Part shown: positions 1 to 12,649 of the stretch, one piece after another
Numbering within the stretch: position 1 is the stretch's first letter
Layout of the letters: each line of letters opens with the position of its first letter
From: Silene latifolia
Lineage: Eukaryota; Streptophyta; Magnoliopsida; Caryophyllales; Caryophyllaceae
Assembly (NCBI RefSeq): GCF_048544455.1
Contig: NC_133538.1
Coordinates: 20,625,469 to 20,689,468 of the forward strand
DNA: 64,000 nucleotides
Direction of reading: 5' to 3'
The notes under the pieces: model-generated
Seen by the model: only the letters and a program-made list of their open reading frames with translations
The model's database searches: none
Told to the model about the DNA's origin: nothing
Position numbers and translations under genes: made by a program

Positions 1-3
1 TTC

Positions 4-801
4 ATGGAGTCTTATCTCGATATCCAAGGAAGGGGTGGGTACCATTTTTATGCGCCTCTTGTGCTACTTGAGAAGTGGGCTAAGTTTAGAAACGAAGATG
101 ATGATGGGATGAAACACATCGTTAATGGAGGGCTCATTATAAAGATTGCAAAGCATTTCAATCCAAAATTTAATGAGAACAATGAGTACACTCCTCTTTC
201 CGGGAATACAAGGATAAATGAAGACCTCCTTCTTGTGCATCATCATTGGATAACCCTTGAGGGGGTTGATAAAAGGATCAAGTGGATAACAAAGGGGAGT
301 GATCCAATCTACCTACCCATGACCGGTCTACCAAGAATCTCACCAAGAAGGGGTCCTCTATCACCGATCCCATCCTACCTCATCCCCGCAAACCCAACCC
401 AAGCAAGGCAAGCACCACCACCACCAAATCCCCAACAACAACAAGAGCAACAACCACAAGATGAGAAAATCAAGATACCTCCCTACCCTTTTCCATATCA
501 ACCATACAACCACCCTAACCCCTTTATCCTCCCCCGTGATGACTTTGTAACGGGAATTCTCCAAGACTTGCACTTCCGATAATATGAAGCTACCGTGGAC
601 AACTATTATGCACTTTACTCTCAATTCCACGACATGATTCAACGAGGGAAGATTAGTGAGGAGGGAGCGTTTCCTTCTTGGGCACAAATGGATATACTCT
701 TCCCAAATTCGGAAAGAGCAAATGAAGGGGCAAATGGGCAACAAGATGAAGGGAGCGACAAATCTTGCGGTGGGGATACGGTGGAGCTTAATAGCGAATA
801 A
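4..801 (+). pseudogene. Athila ORF1-type protein, C-terminal part
   Basis: This reading frame matches, at the protein level, the plus-strand protein at 34654-35629. Both share the stretch around WAKFRNE / VNGGL.I.IAKHFNP.FN followed by a basic HHHWIT/HKFKWV segment, a proline- and glutamine-rich linker, IPPYPF, and a C-terminal FPSWA..D.LFP block. The protein belongs to the extra ORF carried downstream of gag/pol in Athila-group elements (a plant-transposon-associated protein of unknown function). An in-frame TAA at 580-582 interrupts it, and coding similarity continues in the same frame to 801, so this copy is probably dead. The N-terminus lies before the window. The long minus-strand frame at 361-972 is its antisense shadow. 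Confidence 0.7.
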
Positions 802-2887
802 GATGAGTTCATGGATCCTAATACAAGTGATGCATCCAAGGAATATGGGATAGTGACCTAGAGGGGGGTGATGGCGATCTCTAGAAGATCTCTTTATAGC
901 TAGATGGAGCGGGCATGAGGCACCCATCTCAAGCTTAAGTGAAGTTTCCTTATCCCCTCTCTTTATCTTCAATTTTCATGAAATAATTTAATGTTTTATT
1001 AACTTGTACAATATTTATCTTTGGTTTGTTTGGAGAGTCCTAGCAACATGAGGACTAACACCTTGGCCCCATTGAGGTGTTCTTTTTATTGTTCCCACAT
1101 GAAAAATCCAAAATGACAATATATAATTTCATGCATTGCATTTCGTGTGCATGAACTACCCTAAAATTTAGGACATTAGAAATAATGTCTATCTCGGTTT
1201 GGGGAAGTACATGCATACGCAACGGGAGGTAATCAAAATTACGCTCTCCGTCATAAACAAAAACCCATGCATCATGTAGTGTAGCTTAGTATAGCTTGCA
1301 TTTAGTCTAGAAATCATGCATCATACTTACATAATTTCCTATCATATTGGTCATTGATGACAATGCCCATATTAGTGTGGGGATGGAAAATTCTAACTTA
1401 ACTTTTATTAAAAACTCCAAAAAAATTGAAAATTTCGAAAAAAATCAAAAAAATTCAAAAATTGAAAATTCAAAAACAAGTTCATTTCCTTTGTAGTGTA
1501 GTCTTGTATGTATTGTTTGTATATATTATGTTCGTCTATCCTTGTTCACAGCATGGTATGATCTTTCCAATCTCCTTTTTCCTCTTTATGTTAATGACTA
1601 TGTGGCTTTATTTTGATTGATACGGTATAAACAATGTGAATCTAGGACTTGCATTTAGATTATTTGGCATATTAGTTGGTAGAATCATATGCATTAGGAT
1701 GTATATATGTTAATTGCATCATGGCACGTAGTTGCATGTTAGAAAAATTTTTTGAAACCGTCTACTTGGGAAGTTTGACAAGTGTATATAGGCCCTAGTA
1801 GATACTTTTTCTTCTTAAGACTTTGCTTGTTAGAATACTTATAAAACACACTAAGATGTGTCATGCTAGTATCCTTTGACCCATGGATTAAGGCCTAGTC
1901 AAGAGTACCTTGTGGTGTGATAACTCCTTGGCTACCGTTTATTCTAAGGTGACCCTTGAAACCATGCAACCATCATTCATCCATGTTCTACCACATTTTG
2001 TCATCAAAGGAAATGGGCACAAAAAGAAATTGATTTGAGTTCAAGAAATGAAATGAAAAGTGAAATAAAGTTTGCAAAATGCATCAAAAGAAAAGAGGAG
2101 TAACAAAATGAAAACTCCTATGCTTCAAATATAAGGCACCCTCACTACATATGGAGTGACTTTGAAAATGTTCAAAAAGAAATGCAAAAAGTTGAAAGTT
2201 GTCAAGTGTTGAAATGCCAAAAATCAAAAGAAATGGCAAAAAGAAAGTGTTCTCAAATGTTATATGCCACAAGAAATTGGGGGAAAAAACAACAACAAAA
2301 GCAAACTCCCAAATAAAACTCAAATATCTATTGATCCCTTTATCCATCGTATCCATTTTTGTGCATGGTAGAGAGGGGACGACCCTTCTTCTTGTCTAGG
2401 CAAGAATGGGAATTCCGCGATCCTCCAGTGTTTCTAACACCATAGGGAGTCTATTCTTGCCAAAAGCATTTAACTATTGAGGACAAAGGTACCCTAACTT
2501 GACACAACTTGGAGGTGATTTATTGGTATCCTTCTAGGCTTAGTAGTTTGAAGAAATTGCATCTATGAAGGAGTGTATACCCTTGAATTGCTTCCCTTGT
2601 AGATAATTTCCGCCACTTAGATGAGGAAAGTGGCTATTCTTTTGTAGATGCATCCATTACTTGATTTTATATGCTTTAATGCTTGGATGTGTCGCCATTT
2701 TGGCAAGACCCGCCTTGCCTTGCAAGAAGGCATCCTACCTCATGGTTGTCTTGTTGTAAGTTGAAGGGGTGGAGTGAGACCCGCTAATTGTCTCATATCG
2801 GCTATGCTATTAGGTTAGTTTAAATAACGGTCTTGGTCTCTGTCACCTCTTTACTCGGGACGAGCAAAGGTTCGGTTTGGGGATATT
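802..2887 (+). other. Non-coding 3' region of Athila-like copy 1
   Basis: No credible gene is present. The stretch is colinear with 35630-37663 of the second copy. Shared landmarks are the 'tagtgtggggatgg' block near 1375, an A-rich run of aaaaattgaaaa-type repeats at about 1410-1480, and the polypurine tract just before the LTR. Short frames here (1426-1620, 2084-2356, 2199-2399) are not conserved in the second copy. Confidence 0.65.
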
Positions 2888-4664
2888 TGATGTGACCATT
2901 ATTTGAGCATATTTAGTCCCCGAATTAGCCTTGTTCCCATGATTTTTAGTGCATATTTAGGTGATTTATTGTCTTTAGTCCTTTGTTTTGCATATTCTTC
3001 GAGGTTTTGATCCCTTGGTAGGAAAGGAGTGCAAACCTTGCATTTTCATGGCAAAATAGAGCTAAATTGATTGAATTCAATGACTAAGCATCAAAGAGAA
3101 GACAAGACTAGAAGGCCTTTGTACATATTGTAGTAGTTGGGTAATGATGAGAAAAGATCCTTGCATCTCCGATGAAATCCCCAAGGATTATATGAAGAAG
3201 AAGGAAGAAAAGAAGAAGGGAAGAAGCTGACTCAGAATCCGAGCGGATTGCCCCCTGGACACCCGTCCAAGACAAGGAATCCGAGCATCTTCTTCAGAGG
3301 GACGCTCGTCCAAAAGACCCACAATCCGCCCGTCCAGCCATTGAATCCGCTCGTCCAAAAGCCAGACAATCCGCTCGTCCCGTGCCCTGGACGCTCGGAT
3401 TGTGTTACAGCTATTCCGTTTTCTTCTTGTTCTATGAAGGATGCGCATACCTTGGAAAGACTAGCAAAAAGGAGACTCGCATATTTTTCTGAGAGGAGCG
3501 ATTCCTCAAGGACTTAATCGTCATTTAAGCCCTTAGTAAACCCTAATTTGTGTACCTAATCCCCACTATAAATACCCCATTAGTCTAATTAGATAATCAT
3601 GTTCTTATTATCAATCTTTAGTGTAGTTTATATCATTCTAATCTCTCTTTAATCTTGTAATCAACTTTTAATCAAGCCTTAATACAAATCTCATTTCTTT
3701 AATCTCTCTTTTGTTCATCTTTCATTGTGGGTAATTGAAGATTATTTGGGTTATTATTGGGAGATTGACAACCTTTCAATCAATCATCAAGTACTTCTAT
3801 TATTCTTTGCTTTATTATTGGAATCATTAGTAGGTATAATTCTCTTAATCCCTTTTTAATTATTGTTAATTATCTTCATTTATTCATCATGTTTTACTTT
3901 GTTGGTATAATTGACAACCTTGCTAGAATGTTCAACATGATAATGAGTGAGTAGTTTCCTTAACTAGGGTTAATGGGTAATTAGGGAAAACCAACATGGG
4001 GGATGATTCATGCTTAATTTAATATGTTTTCATAGTTTATTTGCTTGCTTGTTGTGATCTCAACTTATGCACATGATATGTTTGATGAAATGCGAGCCTA
4101 TGAATCCTTGCATTTTTTATCCATCACTTACCTTTTCAATGAGACTTGTAAGACATAAACCAACTCGAGTCTCATTAGACCATGCATATAGTTGAGTAGG
4201 GAAGATTAAGTTGACTTGTAGGTGTTGTACAATCTAATCGATTCGGCTCCAGGACCCAAACTTTCCTAGGATTGTAAGATATAAACCAACTCGATCCATC
4301 ACAACAATAATTGCTTGCTTATAATTTGAGAATATGTTTGTATGATCAATTCCCATGAATCCCCTATGACCCCATGACACCCTAGTGCCTTTTATCAATT
4401 GTTTACATCTCTTTTTAATCATCTTGCTTGTTTACTTTCATTGCTATTTAGTTTAGTGATATTCTATTCCAACCCCAAATTGTGACACCTCAAGACACCG
4501 CTACTTGCAATTGAAAATCTCACTTCAATACCCGTCCCTTGGGATCCGACCTTTACTTGCCTCTTTACTAATAGTAGAGTTGTTTGTGGAGTTATAAATA
4601 TTATTTTGGTCTAGGTGCTCCTAACGACAAGTACCGAAAACTAAACCTCTCAAGAGGGCTCGAC
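2888..4664 (+). repeat. 3' LTR of Athila-like copy 1
   Basis: It begins TGATGTGACCATTATTTG directly after the polypurine tract and aligns along its length with the LTRs at 28288-30044 and 37664-47858. A TATA motif (ctataaatacccc) lies near 3566. A cluster of AATCCGAGCGGATT / AATCCGCCCGTC-like motifs is at 3235-3400. Similarity to the other LTRs is clear up to 'aacgacaa' (about 4630). The last 35 bp do not show the expected GGGATCGCATCA end, so the exact right boundary is uncertain and may be diverged or truncated. Confidence 0.75.
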
Positions 4665-5184
4665 CAATTATGCCTTGTTTTAGTTGTGTTGTAATAATGG
4701 CCATAAGGCCGTGAATTTGTTTTAATAAGGTTATTTGATGGTGCACTAGTCACCTTTGGGGTATATTTGCTTTCGTGTGCTAGAATAAGTGACCTTTGAA
4801 GTGATTTTGGACTGAACCCAATTTTGCCCATGTGAAACTCGGCCGATTGCCCCATTCACTCCACCGAGTAACTCCTACTCGACCGAGTGGACCGTTTTAC
4901 TCGACCGAGTGAATTGCCTTGACCCTTGTTTTTTCAATACTCGACCGAATATTTAAGGTATCTCTTACCTCGTACCTAGATGAACATGTTGGCCCTACAT
5001 GGGTGATATATACTGAATTGTTTACGTTTGATTATATGGTGTGATAATTTGCAATTAAATGGATTTTTTCAAGGAGTCAATTAATGACAAGAACGATGTG
5101 ATAATCTATGTGATTTAGGTTAATTAACGTGATTTTATTTTGGTTGTATAAAAGCATTATGAAAACATGCAAATTATGTGTCAC
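4665..5184. other. LTR-relic-like sequence with 12-bp palindromes
   Basis: No gene is seen. At 4855-4945 there are copies of ACTCGACCGAGT and variants, the same palindrome that fills the LTRs and leader of the Tekay-like element at 38553-46981. This suggests an old fragment of a related LTR, interrupted by the hAT element and the LTR element that follow. Short flanking pieces of the same background are at 6041-6093 and 14602-14776. Confidence 0.4.
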
Positions 5185-5192
5185 ATAGTGGT

Positions 5193-6032
5193 TAGGGATA
5201 GCAGTGGGTTGGGGACCCGACCCAGACCCTAAGGGTCAGACCCTAATGGGTCGGGTATGGGTCTCATTTTTTCAAACCCAATGGGTATTGGCCGGGTATG
5301 GGTCTTAAGAAAATATTTCGGGTCCGGGTACGTGTCTAAGTTATGAGACCCATATCCGACCCTTAGACCCTTTATTAAAAAAAAAAATTCAAAATCACAA
5401 CTTTTCTGAATTTATACTGGCAGAACGTAGAAACCAAAGAAACTAAAGTCTTTTTCTCTTCCCTCGTCCCATAAAGTGATAAAACCCAAATAAACTCTTC
5501 TGACAATACCACCACTCCACCACTGGCATAAGGAAACCACTACCACAACACTGATATGCGACTGGCGACCACCTCTCTAATAGGCGGCGACCGACAACCA
5601 CCATTAACGGCAGCCAGCGACGGTCAAATGAAGACGTCTATCAAGTACGATATTGATTTTAGGGTTTCGAGTTTGATTCTTTCACATGTATTTGGAGGTA
5701 AAATTAATTTAGGTCTTCTTTGTCTTACTTAATCTCTTTGGCATGTATATTGGATTTGGTAGTGTACAATAGAGATTAATAAACTCATAATGTTAAACTA
5801 GTATGAATTTTTTTTTTTAATATTATAAACCCCATAGCTGTTAATCTTGCTATTAAAGTGGTGAAAAACTCGGACTACGGTAGACCTGCACCCGACCCTT
5901 AGCCATAGGGTCCGGGTATGGGTCCTCAAATTTTAGACCCTTGCGAGTCTGGGTCGGGTACGGGTCCAAAGGGAAAATCTCGGGTCCGGGTCTGGGTGGA
6001 CCCGACCCAGACCCTACCCATTGCCATCCCTA
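5193..6032. mobile_element. Non-autonomous hAT element (840 bp)
   Basis: The left end TAGGGATAGCAGTGGGT and the right end (reverse complement TAGGGATGGCAATGGGT) form imperfect terminal inverted repeats. They are flanked by an exact 8-bp target duplication, ATAGTGGT (5185-5192 and 6033-6040). An 8-bp duplication and a TAGGGATGGCAA-type end are typical of the hAT superfamily. GGGTCGGGTATGGGT-like repeats lie inside both ends. No transposase is encoded, so it would need mobilisation in trans. Confidence 0.85.
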
Positions 6033-6093
6033 ATAGTGGTCATCTGCATGATTGTGTATTGTGGTCTTTCTTATAAGCGAAAGTATTGATGAT

Positions 6094-8042
6094 TGTAACA
6101 CCCCGATTTATAAAGGAGCCTCTAGCAAGACATTCCCTAATAAATCGGACTGTTACCATCTCGGTTTCCCGAGGTAGTGAATAACAAATTAAACTCCAAG
6201 GCAAATTACATAATTTCTTTAACTTAACTTTTTACAAAACCTCATTTACATCAAATTACAAAGAACTAACATCAATAAAAGTGAAAGTCTTCTAAATGAT
6301 GATCTAGCTACTAAGTCTTCTAATCCAGTGTCTCACGCCCATCAAGCTCCCATCCTATCTCATAAACCTGTCAAGTCTGCTCCCCAATATTTGGATCGTC
6401 ACAGGTGTTCACGAATACACAGGGTCAACCACGAGGTTGAGTAGGGAATACAATGAAACAACAAATTATGATATGCATGCTCCTCCGTCACCTCCACCTC
6501 CATCTCAACTCATATCTCATAACCCGAACGCCCACCATACCGATCCCCTGTAGACTATATATCGACCGTAGCCGATCCGCTACCGCACAGGACACCAGGG
6601 CAAGTCCCGCAGAACTCCCCGGGCCTTATCACAACATCATCATCACCACACCACGTCACCACAACATCCTCCATCTCCAATGCATATGAATGCTCAAGAA
6701 ATTAATGCAACACAATATGTATATCATTGAACCGGTAAATCATAGAATCATGCTTGCCATCAATGTTGTGATAATATACTCAATACGATCAATTCAGTCA
6801 AGCGCATTCCAGGATATGAATCATAACATGAATCAACAACCACGAATCACGCCAACGTTCACGCTTTGGTCATATGTAACACAAACAAGTCAACACAATT
6901 CAACAACAACGATAATAAGTCAAGTGTATTTCCCTACCTTTTCGCAATCCAAGCACACAAGCAATCAATTATGATCCTTCACATATCCATCACCTACATA
7001 ACTTAATTATGTATAATTACCACCTACTCAATCAAATAATCATGCACATAACCTAGACTCATCATAACTTAATAGGAATATCAACTTAAAGAACAAACAC
7101 GATTTTTCCTGATTTTCCAGCACATGACACACTCGGAATAAAATACATAACTAATTCCAGAAAAATCAAATTGATACAAGGCCAATTGGATTGGAACCCC
7201 ATGAGTCTTAGCTACAAATTATATCTAACGTGTTTTTCTCAAATTCCAAACTTATCAAGAGTTTTCAGACTGATTTCCAAAAACTGACAGAAACCGTCGC
7301 ATAAAAAGTATTGATTCATAAAACGAGTTTAAAACATTATTTTGCAGTAATTCCAAATCCTATTATCATCTAGACTATACAAAGATGATGTATGAAGAAG
7401 CCTCATAACTAAATCGACATAAAAATTAGGGTTTCAAATCATTTTCCACAACCAAATCAGATTCGCGGACTTTTCAGCGACATGTTCATAAATAAATCAC
7501 CTAGGACAAACCATAAAGAATTTGACTACGAGATTTTATATGCATAAACTAGACATCAAATAAACAGGACTCTCTTTTCAAACTTTTTGAAGACGAATAC
7601 TTTAAAACAGTATAAACAATGGAATGAAATCGACTTACAAACAGGGAAATCGAATTAGGTTGGAATCGATGAGAAATCTTCAATCAAATGAAAGGCTCGA
7701 CAATCCTTCTTCCTCTCTCTTTCTCTAGGTTTAGAAATGGTTTTATGAATGATAAAATGAAAAGAGGGGAGAGGGAGAGCGGCTCTTAGATTAGGTTTAG
7801 GATAAATGGTGGTTACATGTTCCGGGTAGGGCAAATGGGTTAAACGGGTATGGTCGTTGGGTAAATGTAGATGGGTAATTCTTGACCCAAAAGACAAAAT
7901 GTGATGTAGCCCGACTCAACATATACGATATAAACCCGACTTAATAACATTCACGATATTACGATGCAACCAATATAAAATGTATAATACTAATATATAA
8001 TAATATCCGTTTAATCGATTATATAAAATACGGGGTATTACA
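6094..8042 (-). repeat. 3' LTR (left) of the non-coding LTR element
   Basis: It starts TGTAACACCCCGATTTAT and ends TACGGGGTATTACA, and is colinear with 12650-14596. Differences are mostly one- to few-base indels clustered near CG dinucleotides (for example around 6370, 6530 and 6580). The minus-strand 80-codon frame at 7655-7897 is repeated identically in the other LTR, which is explained by LTR identity and not by gene conservation. Confidence 0.9.
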
Positions 8043-8062
8043 AACCTACCCTCCTTAAAAGA
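8043..8062 (-). other. Polypurine tract of the non-coding LTR element
   Basis: Read on the minus strand this is a purine-rich tract ending AAGGAGGGTAGGTT right at the LTR. This is the expected place for plus-strand priming and confirms minus orientation. Two further copies of the same tract, each next to a hairpin, lie at about 8180 and 8322. Confidence 0.65.
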
Positions 8063-11000
8063 AATTTCGTCCCGAAGTTTACCCTCTCTACCAACCAACG
8101 CAAACGAATTATGAAACGCATATACAAAAGTATGTAAGGCACCCACCAAATTGAATATTAAACGCAGTATTACATTCCACCCTCCTTAAAATAAACTTCG
8201 TCCCCGAAGTTTAACCATAACAGAAACACATCATGTAACACTCCAACATAACCCACACAACGCATAACCAATATAGCCAAACTGAGAAATCACACATGAA
8301 AGTATAAATATTTTACAATCCTACCCTCCTTAAACATGGTTACGTCCCCGTAACCTTCATTATTATAACAAAAGTTCTCAAACTACATCGCTAACAATCG
8401 AAAGAGGATAAAAGATTCACAACTCACGCTCAAGTTACTAATCCCTACTAAAGACAATCAATATACAAGCTCTCTCAAGAAAGCTACAGTTACTGCTGCT
8501 ACAACACATCGCCACGGATCGGAGCAAAAGCCACGTTGAATAACTTAAGACTTTTCAGTATTAATCTAGACACTCTTCATATCAATCAATACATGCAATA
8601 ACATTCACAGGATCTGCTTGTCAATCTAATTTATACATTACTACTCAGGTTACAAAGATGAAGATGCCTAGGTGCTCACATATGGTTCATGTCAAATAAC
8701 ATCGTTTCATCAAGGTCACTAAGCAAGATCACTAACGTAACATACCACGATAATCCTATCCGGCGTATTCTCGCGGCGACCTATTTTCCAAGAAATATTG
8801 GTAACATTTATTCATGTGAATAATCAAATTATGAATGGAACAATGCTTTACAAGGTTACCAGTAAAAAATCATTAGTAATTATTCATTTCACTAATCATT
8901 GTAATCTCATACCTTAGAAACATAGGGAATCAATCAACATAAGAAAAGAATTAGGGTCAAAACTTAATAAATCGATTTATGAAAATTTGTAACCTAATAG
9001 GTCCAAATCGACTTTCCTTTACATAACTCATACAGATTTAGGTCAAGACACGAATCACCCATAAAATGAAGACAACCAGTTTCGCAGCACTTATCATCCT
9101 AGAAATATTTTTAATCTTCATAACAAAGGGTTTGGGATTTATTCACGAATGACGAACGCACATTGATTGACAAATTTTACAAACTTATTGGTCGAGTCAA
9201 TCAAGCGAGTAAACAACGATATTGGAAAGTTAACATACAAGACTATCATACATAAAATTTCGTTCTTGGTATTAAATATATTTAAACTGCACCCAACACA
9301 ATGACATAAAAGATTAAATGTATTTAACTACACCAATTTCAACATACCATGTTAACACATAACTCACTTAAATCACCACATTACATTTCCCGCTTTGACA
9401 TTCGTAACTAACCACAACCCACCAATTCACTACATGAACGAACAACATGACCAAATTAACCCACTAATTTGTGACTCCGTTCTAGCTTCATTCCTCCGGA
9501 CTAGCAAATATCATGAAACCATACAACCGACACCATCGGCCGAAATCTCATTCAATTTATACTCACACGACAAAATTTAACTTCATTTTCAAAACTTTTA
9601 CTTTCATACTGGACGGTGAATAACTTTCTTAACATAAATCTTATAACAGAGTCGTCCATAGAATCCATTTACAGCTTACTACGAAACTCAAAATCAGATA
9701 AACTTAATTCAATTCCTTCAAACAATACAAGCTTAGGTGTCGACTCATATTTCATAATTTACAGATTCATCTTATTCATTTCAATCCTATCTTTACTAAT
9801 GAACGACTATTACCTCAACATCGAGGATTTTAGTTGCACTTCTTTACTCGCTTATATTCACGGCTAACACGACTACAGCATTTAATCGGAGACCTTTTAG
9901 ATAGTACACATTCCCTGGTGACGTCTCATCAAAGCATACGATTCGTACCATAAAGTAAAGCAAGTAACTACAAATTAACCGTGTTCAATCAAATTTTTAC
10001 CTCTTTATTATAGATCTATTTATCACAAAGTTGCATGGTCACACAAAGTATAAGTACCAACTCAATTACATGTTAAATTTTAAAACGATTTATCACGTCA
10101 TAAGAACTAGACAAGAGTCTAACCATATAGTAAATATGAGAAGATTATTAGTTTAGATCGGAGGCACACTATAAAATTCCCGTTAAGCTCCTTACGGAAC
10201 CATCGATCAAAAAGGTCATGAGTAATTAACTTAATAATGTAGAAGTCAAACAACTGAAATTACAATTGAGTATTAATAGTTATATGATTCACAATAACAA
10301 CAAAATTACTTCCATATCACACATATGTTTAACATTTTAGCAACCATACCATTCAATTGTATCCATCAACTCAGTATAATTCATTTTCAGCAAAAATAAA
10401 AGATATCGCATAAACAACTTAAACATGTACATATACCATCATATAACTTGTAAAACATTATCTATGACAAAAGATTAGTAAGGTGAACAAGTTCTCTGGT
10501 TTGCACGGTTTGAACAAATAGGCAACTCGCGGCTCAATTAAACGTAACTATAACGACTATCATTTAAACATACGCATGACATGTGAATCATCAAAGGGTT
10601 ATCTCATTATAATTCGACAGTTCGAGAATATATTTCAAATATCGTAACTATATCGTAACTATATCAACTATATTTCAAATATCGTGACAATTGCAACAAT
10701 CACCTTAGCATTTCATGACAATACAACTATGAACATATCCAATAAAGAACAACAACACTATTTTATTATCATATCATAAGTTTAGGTTCAATCAAATAAA
10801 TTAATGCAATGAAAGTAATAAGTATAACTATAGGCACACAGACTCACATAAAAGACATGAGAACTCAGATGACATCCTACATGTGTGAACATTTAGACAT
10901 ACTCATTACTACCATCCATGTGTAAACATTTAAACATAATTATTATAAATATTCACGCGAGTATATTAGAACAATCAAGTTAACATTTAACGCCACCAAC

Positions 11001-12635
11001 TTTACCAAGATATGACAATATAGTTTTATATTTATATATATCCGACCACTATACAAATATGGTGAACACACCAGAGATATTACAACATGCCAAACATATA
11101 TAAAATATGCAACAACTGGACTCGTATAAAATATTTCACCCTCGATTAAGGATCAGATTAAGCTATTCAATTTCACTCATACTATCATGCCAACAATGTT
11201 ATAAACTAAACTTTAATTTTTTTATCACTTGTTAAGATACCTAACCAATGAATATGTGTGCTACTATCATCATATAAGGACACTATAATTTCACATTAAT
11301 AAGGCTCATGAAATAATCGAACAACTGTATGAAAACTCAACATAGAATTCACATTTTAAAAGTTATGATTCACGTTGTAACTTCCAAAAATCACGAATAA
11401 ATAACCGTTCAACGAAAACTTGAGTTATATTACTTTTTATAACATACAGAGAGTTAGTAATTCGTGAGAAAAAGAATGAGGTCCAAAGCTCAAGAATTCA
11501 ATTTTTAAAGGATTTTACAACTCAGTTGGTCCAAATAAGTATGTGACAGCAATTGGTCCGAAACTTGGGTCAGTTTGCAAAACTTACCATTTAATATAGA
11601 GATATCAAGAATTTTCGTGGCTTATAAATTTGAAAACATATGCGAATATTCTGATCGATGGAGTTGGAATTATGCAAAAATTATTAATACAATTTAAATG
11701 AGGATTTTTACAAAATCGTTGGTCAAAACATCACTGCACAGGAACTTCCTGACCACAGCCCACTAAAATATTTATTAATCCTAATCCGTATATCCTATAA
11801 GCATGAAACCAACGCCAAATGAACACTAACTCACGAGGCTATCTCTCATAAAATTTTCATCCATAGGCAATAAACAGAAAAGAAATGGCAGTAAGGTCAA
11901 TTAAAGAGTAAAATCAAACAAAACGAGTTTCAGCACTAGGTCATTCTTTACTATGTTACAAGCTCTTATGAGCATACTATGTATACTAACCCATCCCAAC
12001 TTAAATCTCACACTTTGTACTTACGTAAACATCTATCCCATAGAATCCCTTCGCATCTCGATCTACTCCTTACATCTAAATCACGATTGCTATGACTAGA
12101 AACATGCAATTCAATAGTGTTTCTAATTACTATCACAATACTATACTAGCATGGCTTCGGGATCACATAACCGCATATCATTAGACATAATAGTACTATC
12201 GACACATCATTCAACATCCATCCAGATAAATATCATCAATTCGCAATTATTTCTACGCTCACGATTACCACAATCCAACACTTCATTGATTATCAACCTG
12301 AACACGAAAATTTATTTCTCATCTCCACAACATCATATGATCACGTCATCATTCATACAAAATACTTACCGTAACGTTGTCCTGCAGAATGGTTAGAATA
12401 TATGGGTCTCAAGGTTTACATCAACTCGATTATATCCAAGGTTTTCCTTCTAACTACCCCATTCACTCAATTTATCTCGGGTTACCTGGTTCAAAACTGA
12501 GAGGGCAAAGAGCACGCATTAAGGGCGCCTTCTTAACCGCACCGTGAGCCCCTAACGCTTTATTCCCGTGGGTTCATTTTATTTAGACACATCCTACGTT
12601 CATTGGGTTCATTGGTTTAGGCCTCGAGGATCGTC
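8063..12635 (-). other. Non-coding interior of the LTR element
   Basis: About 4.6 kb of AT-rich sequence with no gag, protease, reverse transcriptase or integrase motif in any frame. Small frames such as 9395-9580, 9616-9867 and 12151-12396 show no recognisable domain. Conserved features are confined to the left end: three units of 'ccctccttaaa' followed by a hairpin at 8064-8083, 8192-8212 and 8338-8355. Confidence 0.7.
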
Positions 12636-12646
12636 GCTCGATACCA
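12636..12646 (-). other. Primer-binding site, tRNA-iMet-like variant
   Basis: On the minus strand the sequence 3 bp from the right LTR reads TGGTATCGAGC, close to the TGGTATCAGAGC site complementary to initiator tRNA-Met. The loss of one base pair relative to the usual site may be a degenerate PBS or a base-calling error. Confidence 0.65.
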
Positions 12647-12649
12647 CTT

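Larger units (their letters stand above)
1..4664 (+). mobile_element. Athila-like Ty3/gypsy element, copy 1, 3' part
   Basis: The window opens inside an Athila-like retrotransposon. It contains the C-terminal half of the Athila ORF1-type protein (4-801), about 2 kb of non-coding 3' sequence, a G-rich polypurine tract (GGTTTGGGGATATT, about 2874-2887), and a 3' LTR from 2888. The same order is found at 34028-38552 in the second copy. The two copies are clearly diverged, so they are separate insertions of related subfamilies rather than a recent duplication. The 5' half lies outside the window. Confidence 0.8.

Noticed and set aside
361..972. 203-codon minus-strand frame
   Set aside because: It lies antisense to the Athila ORF1-type coding sequence and its composition mirrors the proline/glutamine-rich linker. 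No domain is seen.
7655..7897. 80-codon minus-strand frame identical to one at 14209-14451
   Set aside because: Identity is due to the two LTRs of one element; no domain and no independent evidence of coding.
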